Source of the DNA: Candidatus Fiminaster equi
GTDB taxonomy: Bacteria > Bacillota_I > Bacilli_A > RFN20 > CAG-826
Assembly (NCBI GenBank): GCA_018064745.1
Contig: JAGHUR010000017.1
Coordinates: 1-40,180, forward strand
Direction of reading: 5' to 3'
DNA: 40,180 nucleotides
The notes under the pieces are model-generated. The model did no database searches, was not told where the DNA came from, and saw nothing but the letters and a program-made list of their open reading frames with translations. Below, piece after piece: positions 15,791 through 24,157 of this stretch. How positions within the stretch are numbered: the first letter of the stretch is position 1; every line of letters starts with the position of its first letter. A program made the translations under genes and the position numbers.

Positions 15791-16522
15791 TTAATCATAA
15801 TCCCAACCTTTTAGTGATATTTGCGTTATTACTGCAGAGTAACTAGAAGCACCATTATCAATAAAATTATTACATTTAATGATGAAATAGGACATACTAG
15901 GTTGGAAAATGTAAAATTGCTTTTCATAAGTTGTGTTGCTTGATGGAACATTGCTTCTAACAAAGTTAACTTCATCAATGTTTAATAGATTACATTCGCT
16001 ATCAAACTCATGAATTTTGAATGTAGGTTCATTTTTTGTAGCTTTGTATCTATCTGATGTATGATGGTTAAACCAAATATCTAATCTAACTTCTACCTTT
16101 TTGTAGGACTCTAAATTTGGTGAAATAAGAAACATGTTTCTATCATCAAAATCAATACCACTGAGCTCTAATTTACTAGGATTTTTCCATAAAGCACCAT
16201 TTGGTTTATGACTATCACCATGGTAAAAATCCCAACCATCAGCATAAAATGGTCCATATTTATCAGTGAAAGGGCAGTTGACCCAGTTATCTAAAGATAG
16301 AGGCTCGTTTGTAGGACGATAATCTTCAATATCTAGAGGATATTTTTCATCACCTTGAGTGTGTTCTTCTTCCTCTTCTTCCTCTTCATCTTGTTTGTCA
16401 TTGTCTTCGTGTTGTTGCTCATGTTCTTCGTTTTCAGTTTTTTGATCGGCTGGTGAATTTGCAGGAGTACAGGCACCAAGAACTAGAGGGATAAATAAAA
16501 ATGCTAATAATGACTTTTTCAT
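15791..16522 (-). CDS. Secreted lipoprotein, unknown function
   Basis: A 243-aa lipoprotein precursor with a basic start, a hydrophobic core and lipobox VLGAC, lipidated Cys17. An extended low-complexity Glu/Asp/Gln/His linker (about residues 24-60, including eight consecutive Glu) would hold the folded part away from the membrane. The C-terminal domain (about 75-243) looks beta-rich and is not recognised; a carbohydrate-binding fold is possible. The gene diverges from the endonuclease lipoprotein. No Shine-Dalgarno is present: a TAAAAT box ends exactly 6 nt before the ATG, predicting a leaderless mRNA. Confidence 0.8.
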   Translation of the reverse strand: MKKSLLAFLFIPLVLGACTPANSPADQKTENEEHEQQHEDNDKQDEEEEEEEEHTQGDEKYPLDIEDYRPTNEPLSLDNWVNCPFTDKYGPFYADGWDFYHGDSHKPNGALWKNPSKLELSGIDFDDRNMFLISPNLESYKKVEVRLDIWFNHHTSDRYKATKNEPTFKIHEFDSECNLLNIDEVNFVRSNVPSSNTTYEKQFYIFQPSMSYFIIKCNNFIDNGASSYSAVITQISLKGWDYD

Positions 16523-16528
16523 ATTTCT

Positions 16529-16557
16529 ATTTTAACAAGTTTTGCTAAGCTTTTAAA
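16529..16557 (-). promoter_or_regulatory. Leaderless promoter of lipoprotein gene
   Basis: Minus strand: -35 TTTAAA (16552-16557, weak), 17-nt spacer, -10 TAAAAT (16529-16534), then 6 nt to the ATG. Confidence 0.5.
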
Positions 16558-16559
16558 CC

Positions 16560-16589
16560 TTGAAAGAAATCACTAGAAGTGATTAAATA
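16560..16589 (+). promoter_or_regulatory. Promoter of endonuclease lipoprotein with palindromic operator
   Basis: -35 TTGAAA (16560-16565), 18-nt spacer, -10 TAAATA (16584-16589), then 6 nt to the ATG with no Shine-Dalgarno. The spacer is almost filled by a perfect inverted repeat, AATCACT-AGA-AGTGATT (16568-16584), a likely repressor site. Confidence 0.6.
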
Positions 16590-16595
16590 TTAACT

Positions 16596-17771
16596 ATGAA
16601 AAAATCATTGTTTTTAATTTTATTATCATTAGTTGGAACATGTGCAGCAGGTTGTACTTCAAAAGAAGAACCTGATGAGCCAAAAAAAGATCCAACTGAA
16701 ATTGTTGGCATCAGCATTGATGGCGATTTAAATAAAAAAGAATACGATTATGATGATGAATGGGATTTTTCTGGATTAATAATTAACGCTGTTCAAAGAA
16801 ACGAAAAGAAAGTAAAACTTTCTAGCTCCCAATACACTATGTCAAAAAGTGTTGTAGCTCCTAAGAATTTAGCAGCAGGCCTTTCAATTACAGTTAAATA
16901 TAACAAGAAGAAAACTTTATCTGACTCACGCGTTTTTAATGACATTTTTGTTAGGGATGAAGTTTACGACGAAGCTCAAGAAAAAAGTGACTACTATGTA
17001 GATTGCAATACTACACTTACAGGCACTAGCTTACTAAATGAGCTTCATAGACACTCATTTGCAAAGCATACTTACTTTGTAAAATATGGTGAAACAAACT
17101 CATATTTAAGAAAACAAAAAGAATTTGATTCTCCTGATTTGATCCCAGGAGTACATAATACTGAGTATTTTTACACTGGAAAGCTTTCCAATTACAATAG
17201 CGGAACCCGTGAACACGTTTGGGCATGTAACGACTCGTCAAATTTATGGCCACATGGTGTAGTTGATGAATCTGATTACATTGGTGGTGGATCTGATTTG
17301 TATCACATTCGTCCAAGCGATAGCAAAGTAAACACAGCTCGTGGCGATGCTCCATTTGTTGATTTTGATGACTTTAGTCACTCCTATGTTGAAATTGGTG
17401 ATGGCGGACCTTACAAATTAAAATGTTATAAAAGAGGTTATTCAAGTGGAACTTTAGAATTTGCAGATTTAGTTGAAGTTGATGATCACTTTAAAGGTGA
17501 TGTAGCTCGTATTGTTGCATATTTATATATGCACTACAAGACAAATTCCAATACTCCAAGTGATAAAAAATCGCTAACAGGAGGTCTTAGATTAACCAAT
17601 GTTTTAGGTTATAGCAGTGACAGCAAATGTATTGAAATACTAAAGAAGTGGAATAAGCTTGATAAACCAAGTGATGTTGAAAAACATCGTAACCACGTTG
17701 TTCAACAAATACAAGGTAATCGAAACCCATTTGTTGATGATTACACATTATTAGACAAGATGTTCAATTAG
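16596..17771 (+). CDS. Lipoprotein endonuclease I (secreted nuclease)
   Basis: A 391-aa precursor with lipobox AAGC (Cys19). Residues about 35-115 resemble a bacterial Ig-like domain (VGISIDGDLNKKEYDYDDEWDFSGLIINAV). The remainder matches the endonuclease I family: TREHVWACNDSSNLWP, DLYHIRPSDSKVNTARGDAPF and the C-terminal HRNHVVQQIQGNRNPFVD. The His and Asn residues of the beta-beta-metal active site are present in those blocks. It likely degrades extracellular DNA at the cell surface for nutrition. The transcript is predicted leaderless. The terminator hairpin overlaps the stop codon. Confidence 0.88.
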   Translation: MKKSLFLILLSLVGTCAAGCTSKEEPDEPKKDPTEIVGISIDGDLNKKEYDYDDEWDFSGLIINAVQRNEKKVKLSSSQYTMSKSVVAPKNLAAGLSITVKYNKKKTLSDSRVFNDIFVRDEVYDEAQEKSDYYVDCNTTLTGTSLLNELHRHSFAKHTYFVKYGETNSYLRKQKEFDSPDLIPGVHNTEYFYTGKLSNYNSGTREHVWACNDSSNLWPHGVVDESDYIGGGSDLYHIRPSDSKVNTARGDAPFVDFDDFSHSYVEIGDGGPYKLKCYKRGYSSGTLEFADLVEVDDHFKGDVARIVAYLYMHYKTNSNTPSDKKSLTGGLRLTNVLGYSSDSKCIEILKKWNKLDKPSDVEKHRNHVVQQIQGNRNPFVDDYTLLDKMFN

Positions 17772-17786
17772 GACATCTTTTCTTTT
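17757..17786 (+). terminator. Intrinsic terminator overlapping nuclease stop codon
   Basis: AAGATGTTC/GGACATCTT (nine pairs), loop AATTA, followed by a T-rich tail. The stop codon lies at the loop. Confidence 0.85.
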
Positions 17787-17794
17787 TCTTTTGG

Positions 17795-17822
17795 TTGCTT
17801 TTAATTAAGCAATGGCTATAAT
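17795..17822 (+). promoter_or_regulatory. Promoter of ATP-grasp gene
   Basis: -35 TTGCTT (17795-17800), 16-nt spacer, -10 TATAAT (17817-17822), then a leader with GGAGGG. Confidence 0.78.
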
Positions 17823-17848
17823 ACATACACAATATGGAGGGCCATATA

Positions 17849-19039
17849 ATGAATTTCATATTTATTTCTCCAAACTTTCCAGTAATCTATTCCCATTTCG
17901 TAAAAGAACTTAAAGCAAAAGGTGTTAATGTTCTTGGAATAGGTGATCAACCATACGATTCACTTTGTGATGAACTTAAAAACAATCTTACCGAATATTG
18001 CTATGTTTCAAATATGAACAATATGGATTGGATGATTAATACCGTTCAATACCTAAAAGATAAATACGGTAAAATCGATTTTATCGAATCCAATAACGAA
18101 TATTGGATGAGAAATGACGCTAAATTAAGAGAATGGTTTAACGTTGAAGGTGGCTATAGATTCCATGATTTGGAAGTCTACCAAGCCAAATCAAAGATGA
18201 AACAATTCTTCAAAAAAGCAGGCTTAAAGACTGCTAGATATATCATGGTATCTTCTTTAGAAGAATCACTCAAATTTGTTAAAGAAGTTGGCTATCCAGT
18301 ATTTGCAAAACCTGACAGTGGAGTGGGAGCTGCAGATACCTTCAAAATCAAAAATGAAGAAGATCTTAAAAATTTCCATAATCTTGTTCATCCAGAACCA
18401 TACATTATGGAAGAATTCATTAAAGGTTCAATTGTAAGCTTTGATGGTATTGCAAATAAGGAATGCGAAGTAACAATATGTTTCAAAGAAACATTCCCAA
18501 CTCCAATCGCAGAAGTTGTATCTCAAAATAAAGATGTCTACTACTTTGCAAAATCAAAGATGCCAAAAACATATAGAGAAACGGGAGAAAGAATTGTTAA
18601 AGCATTCAACATTTCTCAAAGATGTTTCCATATTGAACTTTGGCAATTACTTGAAGACAAACCAGGACTTGCGAAAAAGGGTGAAATAATCGCTCTAGAA
18701 GCAAACTTAAGAAGCCCAGGTGGAAATACTCCAGATTTATTAAATCTCGTATCTAAATGTGACTACTACGAGACATATGCAAATATGATCGTTAATAACG
18801 TTTCACATTTAGATAACGAAACTGACCTAGTTTCATATTCAATAAATCGTAAGAATACAATATTATATGAACACAGTTCATTTGATATTATGGAGAAGTA
18901 CAGTGAAAATCTAAAACAACACGGTGCTTATCCTCAAGCATTTAGAGATGCTCTAGGAGATGAATTCTTCTTGTTCTTATTCAAGCATGATGCTAAGAAA
19001 GAAAAAGAATTCCTAGATTACGTTCTAGCACATAAATAA
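17849..19039 (+). CDS. ATP-grasp family ligase, substrate unknown
   Basis: A 396-aa cytoplasmic ATP-grasp enzyme. The pre-ATP-grasp domain covers residues 1-115. The ATP-grasp core has YPVFAKPDSGVGAADTFKI (Lys and Gly-rich loop, near 153-171), YIMEEFIKGSIVSFDG and the Mg-binding EANLRSPGGNTPDLLN. It resembles carbamoyl-phosphate-synthase-like or carnosine-synthase-like single-chain ligases joining a carboxylate to an amine. An in-frame ATG at 17834 was rejected because GGAGGG, the ribosome binding site, follows it directly. It is a single-gene unit. Confidence 0.83.
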   Translation: MNFIFISPNFPVIYSHFVKELKAKGVNVLGIGDQPYDSLCDELKNNLTEYCYVSNMNNMDWMINTVQYLKDKYGKIDFIESNNEYWMRNDAKLREWFNVEGGYRFHDLEVYQAKSKMKQFFKKAGLKTARYIMVSSLEESLKFVKEVGYPVFAKPDSGVGAADTFKIKNEEDLKNFHNLVHPEPYIMEEFIKGSIVSFDGIANKECEVTICFKETFPTPIAEVVSQNKDVYYFAKSKMPKTYRETGERIVKAFNISQRCFHIELWQLLEDKPGLAKKGEIIALEANLRSPGGNTPDLLNLVSKCDYYETYANMIVNNVSHLDNETDLVSYSINRKNTILYEHSSFDIMEKYSENLKQHGAYPQAFRDALGDEFFLFLFKHDAKKEKEFLDYVLAHK

Positions 19040-19044
19040 CAAGT

Positions 19045-19074
19045 AAAAGGTGATTCATTCGATTCACCTTTTTT
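19045..19074 (+). terminator. Intrinsic terminator after ATP-grasp gene
   Basis: AAAAGGTGA/TCACCTTTT, nine pairs, 10-nt loop, T run. Confidence 0.88.
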
Positions 19075-19075
19075 C

Positions 19076-19103
19076 TTGCTTTTTTTGTGCGTATATATAT
19101 AAA
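19076..19103 (+). promoter_or_regulatory. Promoter of pckA operon
   Basis: -35 TTGCTT (19076-19081), 16-nt spacer, -10 TATAAA (19098-19103). The leader contains CAGGTAG before the pckA ATG. Confidence 0.6.
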
Positions 19104-19122
19104 ATATATGCAGGTAGTAATT

Positions 19123-20727
19123 ATGAAACTTGATTTATCAAAATATGGAATTAACAACACAATTGAACTTTTTCATAACCCTTCATATAAATTTCTTTTT
19201 GAAGAAGAAACTAAACAAAGTTTAGATGGTTACGAAAAAGGTCAATTAACCGAATTAGATGCAATCAACGTAATGACAGGAATCTATACTGGACGAAGTC
19301 CTAAGGATAAATTCATTGTCATGGATGAAGTTAGCAAGGACACTGTGTGGTGGACTAGTGATAACTTCAAAAACGACAATCATCCAGCTTCAGTAGAAGC
19401 TTGGAATGAGTGTAAGAAGATTGCATTAAGTCAGTTATCAAACAAACGTTTATATGTTGTAGATGCCTATTGTGGTGCGAATAAAGACACCCGTATGGCA
19501 GTTAGATTCATCTGTGAAGTCGCATGGCAGGCTCATTTTATTAAAAACATGTTCATTAAACCAAGTGATGAAGAACTTGCTAACTTTGAACCTGATTTTG
19601 TTGTCTATAACGCTTCAAAGGCAAAAGTTAATAATTACAAAGAACTTGGTTTGAATTCAGAGACTGCTGTTTTATTTAACCTCACTAGTAGGGAACAGAT
19701 TATTCTTAACACCTGGTATGGTGGTGAAATGAAGAAGGGAATGTTCTCAATGATGAACTACTTCTTACCACTTAAAGGCATCGCTTCAATGCATTGTAGT
19801 GCGAATACAGACCTAGATGGTAAGAATACAGCAATCTTCTTTGGACTTTCTGGAACTGGCAAAACAACTCTTTCAACTGATCCAAAACGTTTACTTGTGG
19901 GTGATGATGAACATGGTTGGGATGATAATGGAATCTTTAACTTTGAAGGTGGCTGTTACGCTAAAGTAATTAACCTCGATAAAGACTCAGAACCAGACAT
20001 TTATAACGCAATTAGACGCAACGCATTACTAGAGAACGTAACTGTAGATGATATGGGACGTATCGATTTTTCTGATAAATCCGTTACTGAGAACACTAGA
20101 GTTTCATATCCAATCAATCACATTAAAAACATCGTTAAACCAGTTAGTAGTGCACCTCACGCTAAATGTGTAATATTCCTTTCAGCAGATGCTTATGGAG
20201 TTCTTCCTCCAGTAAGTATTCTTTCACCTGAACAAACTCAATACTATTTCCTCTCAGGTTATACATCAAAACTTGCAGGTACCGAAAGAGGAATTACAGA
20301 ACCTACACCAACCTTCTCAAGTTGCTTCGGCCAAGCCTTCTTGGAGTTACATCCAACTAAGTATGCTGAAGAGCTTGTTAAGAAGATGAATATGGTTGGA
20401 GCAAAGGCTTATTTAGTGAATACAGGCTGGAACGGTAGTGGTAAACGAATCTCAATTAAAGACACCCGTGGTATTATCGATTCAATACTAGACGGGTCAA
20501 TTAATAAGGCAAAAACAAAGACTATACCAGTGTTCAATCTTGAAATTCCAACTGAACTAAAAGGTGTTGATTCCAAAATACTTGACCCAAGAGACACTTA
20601 TGGGAATACAACTGATTGGGACAACAAGGCAAATAGTCTTGCAAATAAATTTGTAGATAACTTCAAAAAGTTTGAATTGAATGATAACGGAAGGGCACTT
20701 AGTAAATATGGCCCTAAAGCAAAATAG
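19123..20727 (+). CDS. pckA: Phosphoenolpyruvate carboxykinase (ATP)
   Basis: A 534-aa enzyme interconverting oxaloacetate + ATP with PEP + CO2 + ADP. Motifs are the kinase-type P-loop [14 protein letters not shown], the [28 protein letters not shown] metal/substrate block and [15 protein letters not shown]. In anaerobes it often runs towards oxaloacetate. Earlier in-frame starts (GTG 19087, ATG 19108) were rejected; ATG 19123 has CAGGTAG upstream and gives [12 protein letters not shown], which aligns with family N-termini. It is followed 12 nt later by an aminotransferase that can use oxaloacetate. Confidence 0.97.
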   Translation: MKLDLSKYGINNTIELFHNPSYKFLFEEETKQSLDGYEKGQLTELDAINVMTGIYTGRSPKDKFIVMDEVSKDTVWWTSDNFKNDNHPASVEAWNECKKIALSQLSNKRLYVVDAYCGANKDTRMAVRFICEVAWQAHFIKNMFIKPSDEELANFEPDFVVYNASKAKVNNYKELGLNSETAVLFNLTSREQIILNTWYGGEMKKGMFSMMNYFLPLKGIASMHCSANTDLDGKNTAIFFGLSGTGKTTLSTDPKRLLVGDDEHGWDDNGIFNFEGGCYAKVINLDKDSEPDIYNAIRRNALLENVTVDDMGRIDFSDKSVTENTRVSYPINHIKNIVKPVSSAPHAKCVIFLSADAYGVLPPVSILSPEQTQYYFLSGYTSKLAGTERGITEPTPTFSSCFGQAFLELHPTKYAEELVKKMNMVGAKAYLVNTGWNGSGKRISIKDTRGIIDSILDGSINKAKTKTIPVFNLEIPTELKGVDSKILDPRDTYGNTTDWDNKANSLANKFVDNFKKFELNDNGRALSKYGPKAK

Positions 20728-20739
20728 GAGGGTAGAGCA

Positions 20740-21948
20740 ATGGAAGATTTAAAAGCAAAGTATGACGAATATAAAGCCATGAATTTATCTTTAAACATGA
20801 CAAGGGGTAAACCATGTAAGGAACAACTTATTCTTTCTAACACGATGCTTGATTGTCTAAACAGCAAATCTGATTTTTTATCCGCTGAAGGATATGATGT
20901 TAGAAACTATGGCTGCCTTGATGGCATTAAGGAATGTAAAAAGCTTCTTGCAGACATGGTAGATGCACAACCAGAGAATGTCTTCATTTTCGGTAATTCA
21001 TCCCTTAACGTTATGTATGATTGTATTGCAAAAAGCGTTACCCATGGCGTATTAAATAACAAACCTTGGTCAAAACAAGGCAAGATTAAATGGATCTGTC
21101 CAGTTCCAGGCTATGATAGACATTTTGCAATTCTAGAACACTTTGGAATTGAAATGATAAATGTTCCACTTAAAGAAGATGGTCCAGACATGGATCTAGT
21201 GGAAAAACTTGTAAAGGATAAACACGTAAAAGGTATTTGGTGTGTTCCTGTTTACTCTAACCCATCTGGTATTTCTTACTCTGATGAAGTAGTGAGAAGA
21301 CTTGCAAACTTAAAACCAAAAGCACCAGACTTTAGAATCTATTGGGACAACGCCTATGTTGTTCATCACCTCTATGATGACAAGCAAATTAAGGTATTAA
21401 ACATTCTCGACGAATGCCGTAAAGCTAACAACCCAGATTTAGTGTATGAATTCGTTTCTACATCTAAAGTAACATTCCCTGGTGGTGGTGTAGCAGCTTT
21501 AGTAACTTCGATCAATAACCTTGACTCAATTAAGGGTTTAGTGAAGTATCAAACCATTGGCCCAGATAAATTAAACCAACTTAGACACGTTATGTTCTTC
21601 AAGGATATTAATGGTCTTAAGGAACAAATGAGAAAGCACGCTGAGATATTAAGACCTAAGTTTGAATACATTGAGAAAAGATTCTCAGAGGAACTTGTTG
21701 GCCTTGCTAAATGGACAAATCCATTAGGAGGTTACTTCGTTACAGTAGAAGTTCCAGGACGCGCTAAACAAGTAGTGGAGAAAGCAAAAGAACTCGGCTT
21801 ATCACTAGTAGAAGTTGGCTCAGCATTCCCATATCACAAAGATCCAAATAACTCTGTAATTAGACTCGCACCAACATGCATGGATCAAAAGGAACTTGAA
21901 CTTGCTACCGAGATATTTATTCTCTCAGTTAAACTCTGCTCTAAATAA
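20740..21948 (+). CDS. PLP aminotransferase (aspartate aminotransferase, type Ic-like)
   Basis: A 402-aa fold-type I PLP enzyme. Visible motifs are the N-terminal NMTRGKPC, FIFGNSSLNVMYDC (phosphate cup), VPVYSNPSGISYS, DNAYVVHH and STSKVTFPGGGVA with the Schiff-base Lys. The motif set fits the MocR-like type Ic aspartate aminotransferases. Cotranscription with pckA suggests joint control of oxaloacetate and aspartate. The start has GGAGGG upstream. The operon ends with an intrinsic terminator. Confidence 0.88.
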   Translation: MEDLKAKYDEYKAMNLSLNMTRGKPCKEQLILSNTMLDCLNSKSDFLSAEGYDVRNYGCLDGIKECKKLLADMVDAQPENVFIFGNSSLNVMYDCIAKSVTHGVLNNKPWSKQGKIKWICPVPGYDRHFAILEHFGIEMINVPLKEDGPDMDLVEKLVKDKHVKGIWCVPVYSNPSGISYSDEVVRRLANLKPKAPDFRIYWDNAYVVHHLYDDKQIKVLNILDECRKANNPDLVYEFVSTSKVTFPGGGVAALVTSINNLDSIKGLVKYQTIGPDKLNQLRHVMFFKDINGLKEQMRKHAEILRPKFEYIEKRFSEELVGLAKWTNPLGGYFVTVEVPGRAKQVVEKAKELGLSLVEVGSAFPYHKDPNNSVIRLAPTCMDQKELELATEIFILSVKLCSK

Positions 21949-21952
21949 AAGA

Positions 21953-22000
21953 AAAATACACCCGTATAGGTATTAAGCACCCACACAGGTGTATTTTTTA
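21953..22000 (+). terminator. Intrinsic terminator after aminotransferase gene
   Basis: AAAATACACC (21953-21962) pairs with GGTGTATTTT (21988-21997). The 25-nt loop can pair internally, and a T run follows. Confidence 0.78.
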
Positions 22001-22004
22001 TTGA

Positions 22005-22066
22005 TTTGCGCATTTGTTTTTAAAAGCGCAAAATTTGCGCAATTATTGCTTTACAAAATGCGCAAA
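22005..22066 (+). promoter_or_regulatory. TGCGCAAA operator array before HTH-MNT gene
   Basis: Four copies of one half-site: TTTGCGCA (22005-22012), a perfect palindrome GCGCAAA-A-TTTGCGC (22026-22040), and TGCGCAAA (22059-22066). The last copy lies inside the promoter spacer. This is a strong candidate for binding by the XRE domain encoded by the gene itself. Confidence 0.7.
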
Positions 22067-22077
22067 TATATTATAAT
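22050..22077 (+). promoter_or_regulatory. Leaderless promoter of HTH-MNT gene
   Basis: -35 TTTACA (22050-22055), 16-nt spacer containing TGCGCAAA, -10 TATAAT (22072-22077), then exactly 6 nt to the ATG at 22084. No Shine-Dalgarno. Confidence 0.8.
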
Positions 22078-22083
22078 GTAGTC

Positions 22084-22560
22084 ATGAATGAAATTGGATA
22101 TATTAGAGAAAAAGTTGGTTTGACTCAAGAAGAAGCAGCCAAACTTTTAGGTATTTCTAGAAGATCATACCAACAATACGAAACTGAACATCAAAAGGTT
22201 TACACCTATAAGTATAAATATTTTTTAGAAGTATTAAGTAAACAAACAACCATCGATGAGGAACATGGTGTTTTAAATATTGATGATATTGTTAATACTT
22301 GTAAAAAAGTATTTAAAGATTATGAAGTTAATTTCTGTTATTTGTTTGGCTCATACGCTAAAAATAAAGCAAAAGGAAGCAGTGATGTCGACTTATTGAT
22401 TGATGCCCCTTCAATTAAAGGTGCTAAATTCTTTGGACTTGTTGAAGCTCTTAGAACCGCGTTATCTAAGAAAGTCGATTTACTTGATATAAATCAGTTA
22501 GTAAATAATAAAGAGTTGCTTAGTGAAATTCTTAAGGAGGGAATCAAGATATATGGATAA
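22084..22560 (+). CDS. XRE HTH fused to MNT nucleotidyltransferase (antitoxin-like)
   Basis: A 158-aa fusion. Residues 1-55 are an XRE helix-turn-helix (LTQEEAAKLLGISRRSYQQYE). Residues about 65-158 are a minimal nucleotidyltransferase with the GSx10DxD motif FGSYAKNKAKGSSDVDLLI (Gly89, Ser90, Asp101, Asp103). MNT proteins pair with HEPN toxins in type VII toxin-antitoxin modules and silence them by AMPylation. The next gene, overlapping by 8 nt, is a HEPN gene that carries a stop codon. The gene lies behind an array of TGCGCAAA sites. Confidence 0.88.
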   Translation: MNEIGYIREKVGLTQEEAAKLLGISRRSYQQYETEHQKVYTYKYKYFLEVLSKQTTIDEEHGVLNIDDIVNTCKKVFKDYEVNFCYLFGSYAKNKAKGSSDVDLLIDAPSIKGAKFFGLVEALRTALSKKVDLLDINQLVNNKELLSEILKEGIKIYG

Positions 22561-22894
22561 TGCCAAAGATGATTCGTATTATCTTTCGAAAATATTTGGC
22601 GACGTAAACAAAATACTGGAATATATGTAAAATGTATCTGAAGAAGATTTTAGAAACAATAATGAGCTTATTGATGCTGTTTGTTTCAGAATTATTCAAA
22701 TTCATGAAAATTTCAATAAAGTATCCGATAAATTCAAAGTTAAAAATCCTGAAATAAATTATTCTGATATTCGTGGTTTCAGAAACAGGATAGTCCATGA
22801 ATATGGAAATGTTGATTATCATATTGTTTATGAAACAGCCACTGATGATATATTCGTATTACATCATCAATTAGAAAAAGTATTAAATAATTAA
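22553..22894 (+). pseudogene. HEPN toxin gene (DUF86-like) interrupted by an in-frame stop
   Basis: The reading frame starting at ATG 22553 (ribosome binding site AAGGAGGG at 22535-22542) gives 25 residues ending KILEYM, then TAA at 22628-22630. The same frame continues for 87 residues to TAA 22892-22894: NVSEEDFRNNNELIDAVCF onward, with the HEPN catalytic motif RNRIVHEYG (Rx4H) intact. The whole matches the usual length of about 112 aa. A single base change to a stop codon is the simplest explanation. No Met occurs after the stop, so reinitiation would need a non-ATG codon. Confidence 0.8.
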
Positions 22895-22908
22895 AACTAG
22901 TAAAAAAG

Positions 22909-22947
22909 AAAACGAGGTTGGTTAGAGTCCCTCGTTTTTCTTTTTTT
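22909..22947. terminator. Bidirectional terminator between HEPN and LysR genes
   Basis: AAAACGAGG/CCTCGTTTT, nine pairs, 12-nt loop, T run on the plus strand and A-rich flank that serves the convergent minus-strand gene. Confidence 0.82.
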
Positions 22948-23833
22948 AATCTGCTGTCTTCTCAGTAAGAATTGCTTTACAGATTTGGTAAGCTTTTCTT
23001 TCTGCAGATGTGAATCGTTTAGTGATATGTCTAATTAAGAATAAGTTTCTCTCAAGTGGAATATCAAGTTCAATTTCTCTAAGTTCACCTGAGTCAAGAT
23101 ATGGTTTGACAACATCTTCTGCTAGTAAACCAATTCCAAGTCCTGATTTAGCAAGTTGGATAATAACTAAGTTTGAGGCTGATTCCATACGTGGGTTTTC
23201 AATCTTAACCCCTTTAATGGCTAGTCTATAGTCAATAATACGTCTTGGTGCACTTCCTTTTTCTCTCACAAGTAAATCGTAATCAATTAACTCGTGAAGT
23301 TTAAGTTTATTAGGTGCCTTATACCCTGGAGCGCAGACAGCCACTAAGCGGTCTTTACCAACTAATTCAGTTTTAATATGTGGGTTTGAGACTAAGCCTT
23401 CTGCAATAGCAAAGTCTAAGTCTCCACTAAGAATCATAGATTTTAATACGTCTGGCTTTTCAATGTAGAGTCTAGGATCAACATCAGGCATTTGCTTTTT
23501 GATGCGTTCTAGGAATGTTGGAAGAATAATTTCACCGAATGCCATGGATGAACCAATGTAAATATCTGGTTTACTATCTAGGTTGCGGGTGAGTTCTTCA
23601 AATTCAGTAAAGCTTGCAATGACCTCTTTTGCCTTTGCAAGAAGTATTTCTCCTTCACGTGTGAGCACTAGGTGCCTATTCACACGTTTAAATAAGGTTA
23701 TATTATAGTATTTTTCAAGTTCGATAATTGTTTGTGATACGGATGGTTGAGCAACACATAGCTCCTCAGCAGTTCTTGAAATAGATCCAAGTTCACATAC
23801 TTTGATAAATGTTTTTAAGTGTCTAATTGTCAT
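22946..23833 (-). CDS. LysR-family transcriptional regulator
   Basis: A 295-aa regulator. The N-terminal winged HTH (residues 1-60: MTIRHLKTFIKVCELGSISRTAEELCVAQPSVSQTIIELEKYYNITLFKR) is followed by a LysR substrate-binding domain from about residue 90. It resembles the CysL/YeiE branch by eye, but the effector is unknown. It is divergent from the superoxide reductase gene, the usual arrangement for a LysR regulator and its target. The ATAGGCA repeats in the shared intergenic region are candidate binding sites. The start has AAGGAG upstream. Confidence 0.92.
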   Translation of the reverse strand: MTIRHLKTFIKVCELGSISRTAEELCVAQPSVSQTIIELEKYYNITLFKRVNRHLVLTREGEILLAKAKEVIASFTEFEELTRNLDSKPDIYIGSSMAFGEIILPTFLERIKKQMPDVDPRLYIEKPDVLKSMILSGDLDFAIAEGLVSNPHIKTELVGKDRLVAVCAPGYKAPNKLKLHELIDYDLLVREKGSAPRRIIDYRLAIKGVKIENPRMESASNLVIIQLAKSGLGIGLLAEDVVKPYLDSGELREIELDIPLERNLFLIRHITKRFTSAERKAYQICKAILTEKTAD

Positions 23834-23856
23834 ATAGGCATCTCCTTATCAATTAC

Positions 23857-23885
23857 TTTATATTATAAAGATTTACGTATTGCAA
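23857..23885 (-). promoter_or_regulatory. Promoter of LysR gene
   Basis: Minus strand: -35 TTGCAA (23880-23885), 17-nt spacer, -10 TATAAA (23857-23862). One ATAGGCA copy lies between its ribosome binding site and the start codon. Confidence 0.6.
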
Positions 23886-24049
23886 CAAGAATGTTTTGAA
23901 AAATGTCTAGTGAACTCACTTTTTGACATTTTTCCGAACTTTCTTTCAACAAAGTTGAATAGTAAATATGTATAAGCAAATGCCTATACAAAACATACAA
24001 TTTTCGTCTAAATAGGTTTTTGGCTATAAAAAGTATCAGTTTTTGTTAT

Positions 24050-24078
24050 TTTACAAAGCCTGGATAGGCACTGATAAT
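24050..24078 (+). promoter_or_regulatory. Promoter of dfx with ATAGGCA in spacer
   Basis: -35 TTTACA (24050-24055), 17-nt spacer, -10 GATAAT (24073-24078). The spacer carries ATAGGCA (24064-24070), so a bound protein would directly affect polymerase. Confidence 0.75.
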
Positions 24079-24157
24079 GTAGGTGTAGATGAGGTGAGTG
24101 TCCACAAAATCACGGTAGCTAATTACAAGTTAACTCACCAAGAAAGGAAATAAAAAT

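Larger units (their letters stand above)
23834..24157. promoter_or_regulatory. 324-nt LysR-dfx divergent control region
   Basis: No gene is seen here. It holds ATAGGCA at 23834-23840 and 24064-24070, its inverse TGCCTAT at 23981-23987 and a near-copy ATAGGTT at 24012-24018. It also has an inverted repeat AAAAATGTC/GACATTTTT (23899-23933) with an inner AGTGA/TCACT, and TTCAAC-AAA-GTTGAA (23945-23959). The transcribed leader of dfx contains GGTGAGT/ACTCACC (24093-24139). Confidence 0.6.

Noticed and set aside
17834-17848. Earlier ATG for the ATP-grasp gene
   Set aside because: The GGAGGG directly after it is the ribosome binding site for ATG 17849.
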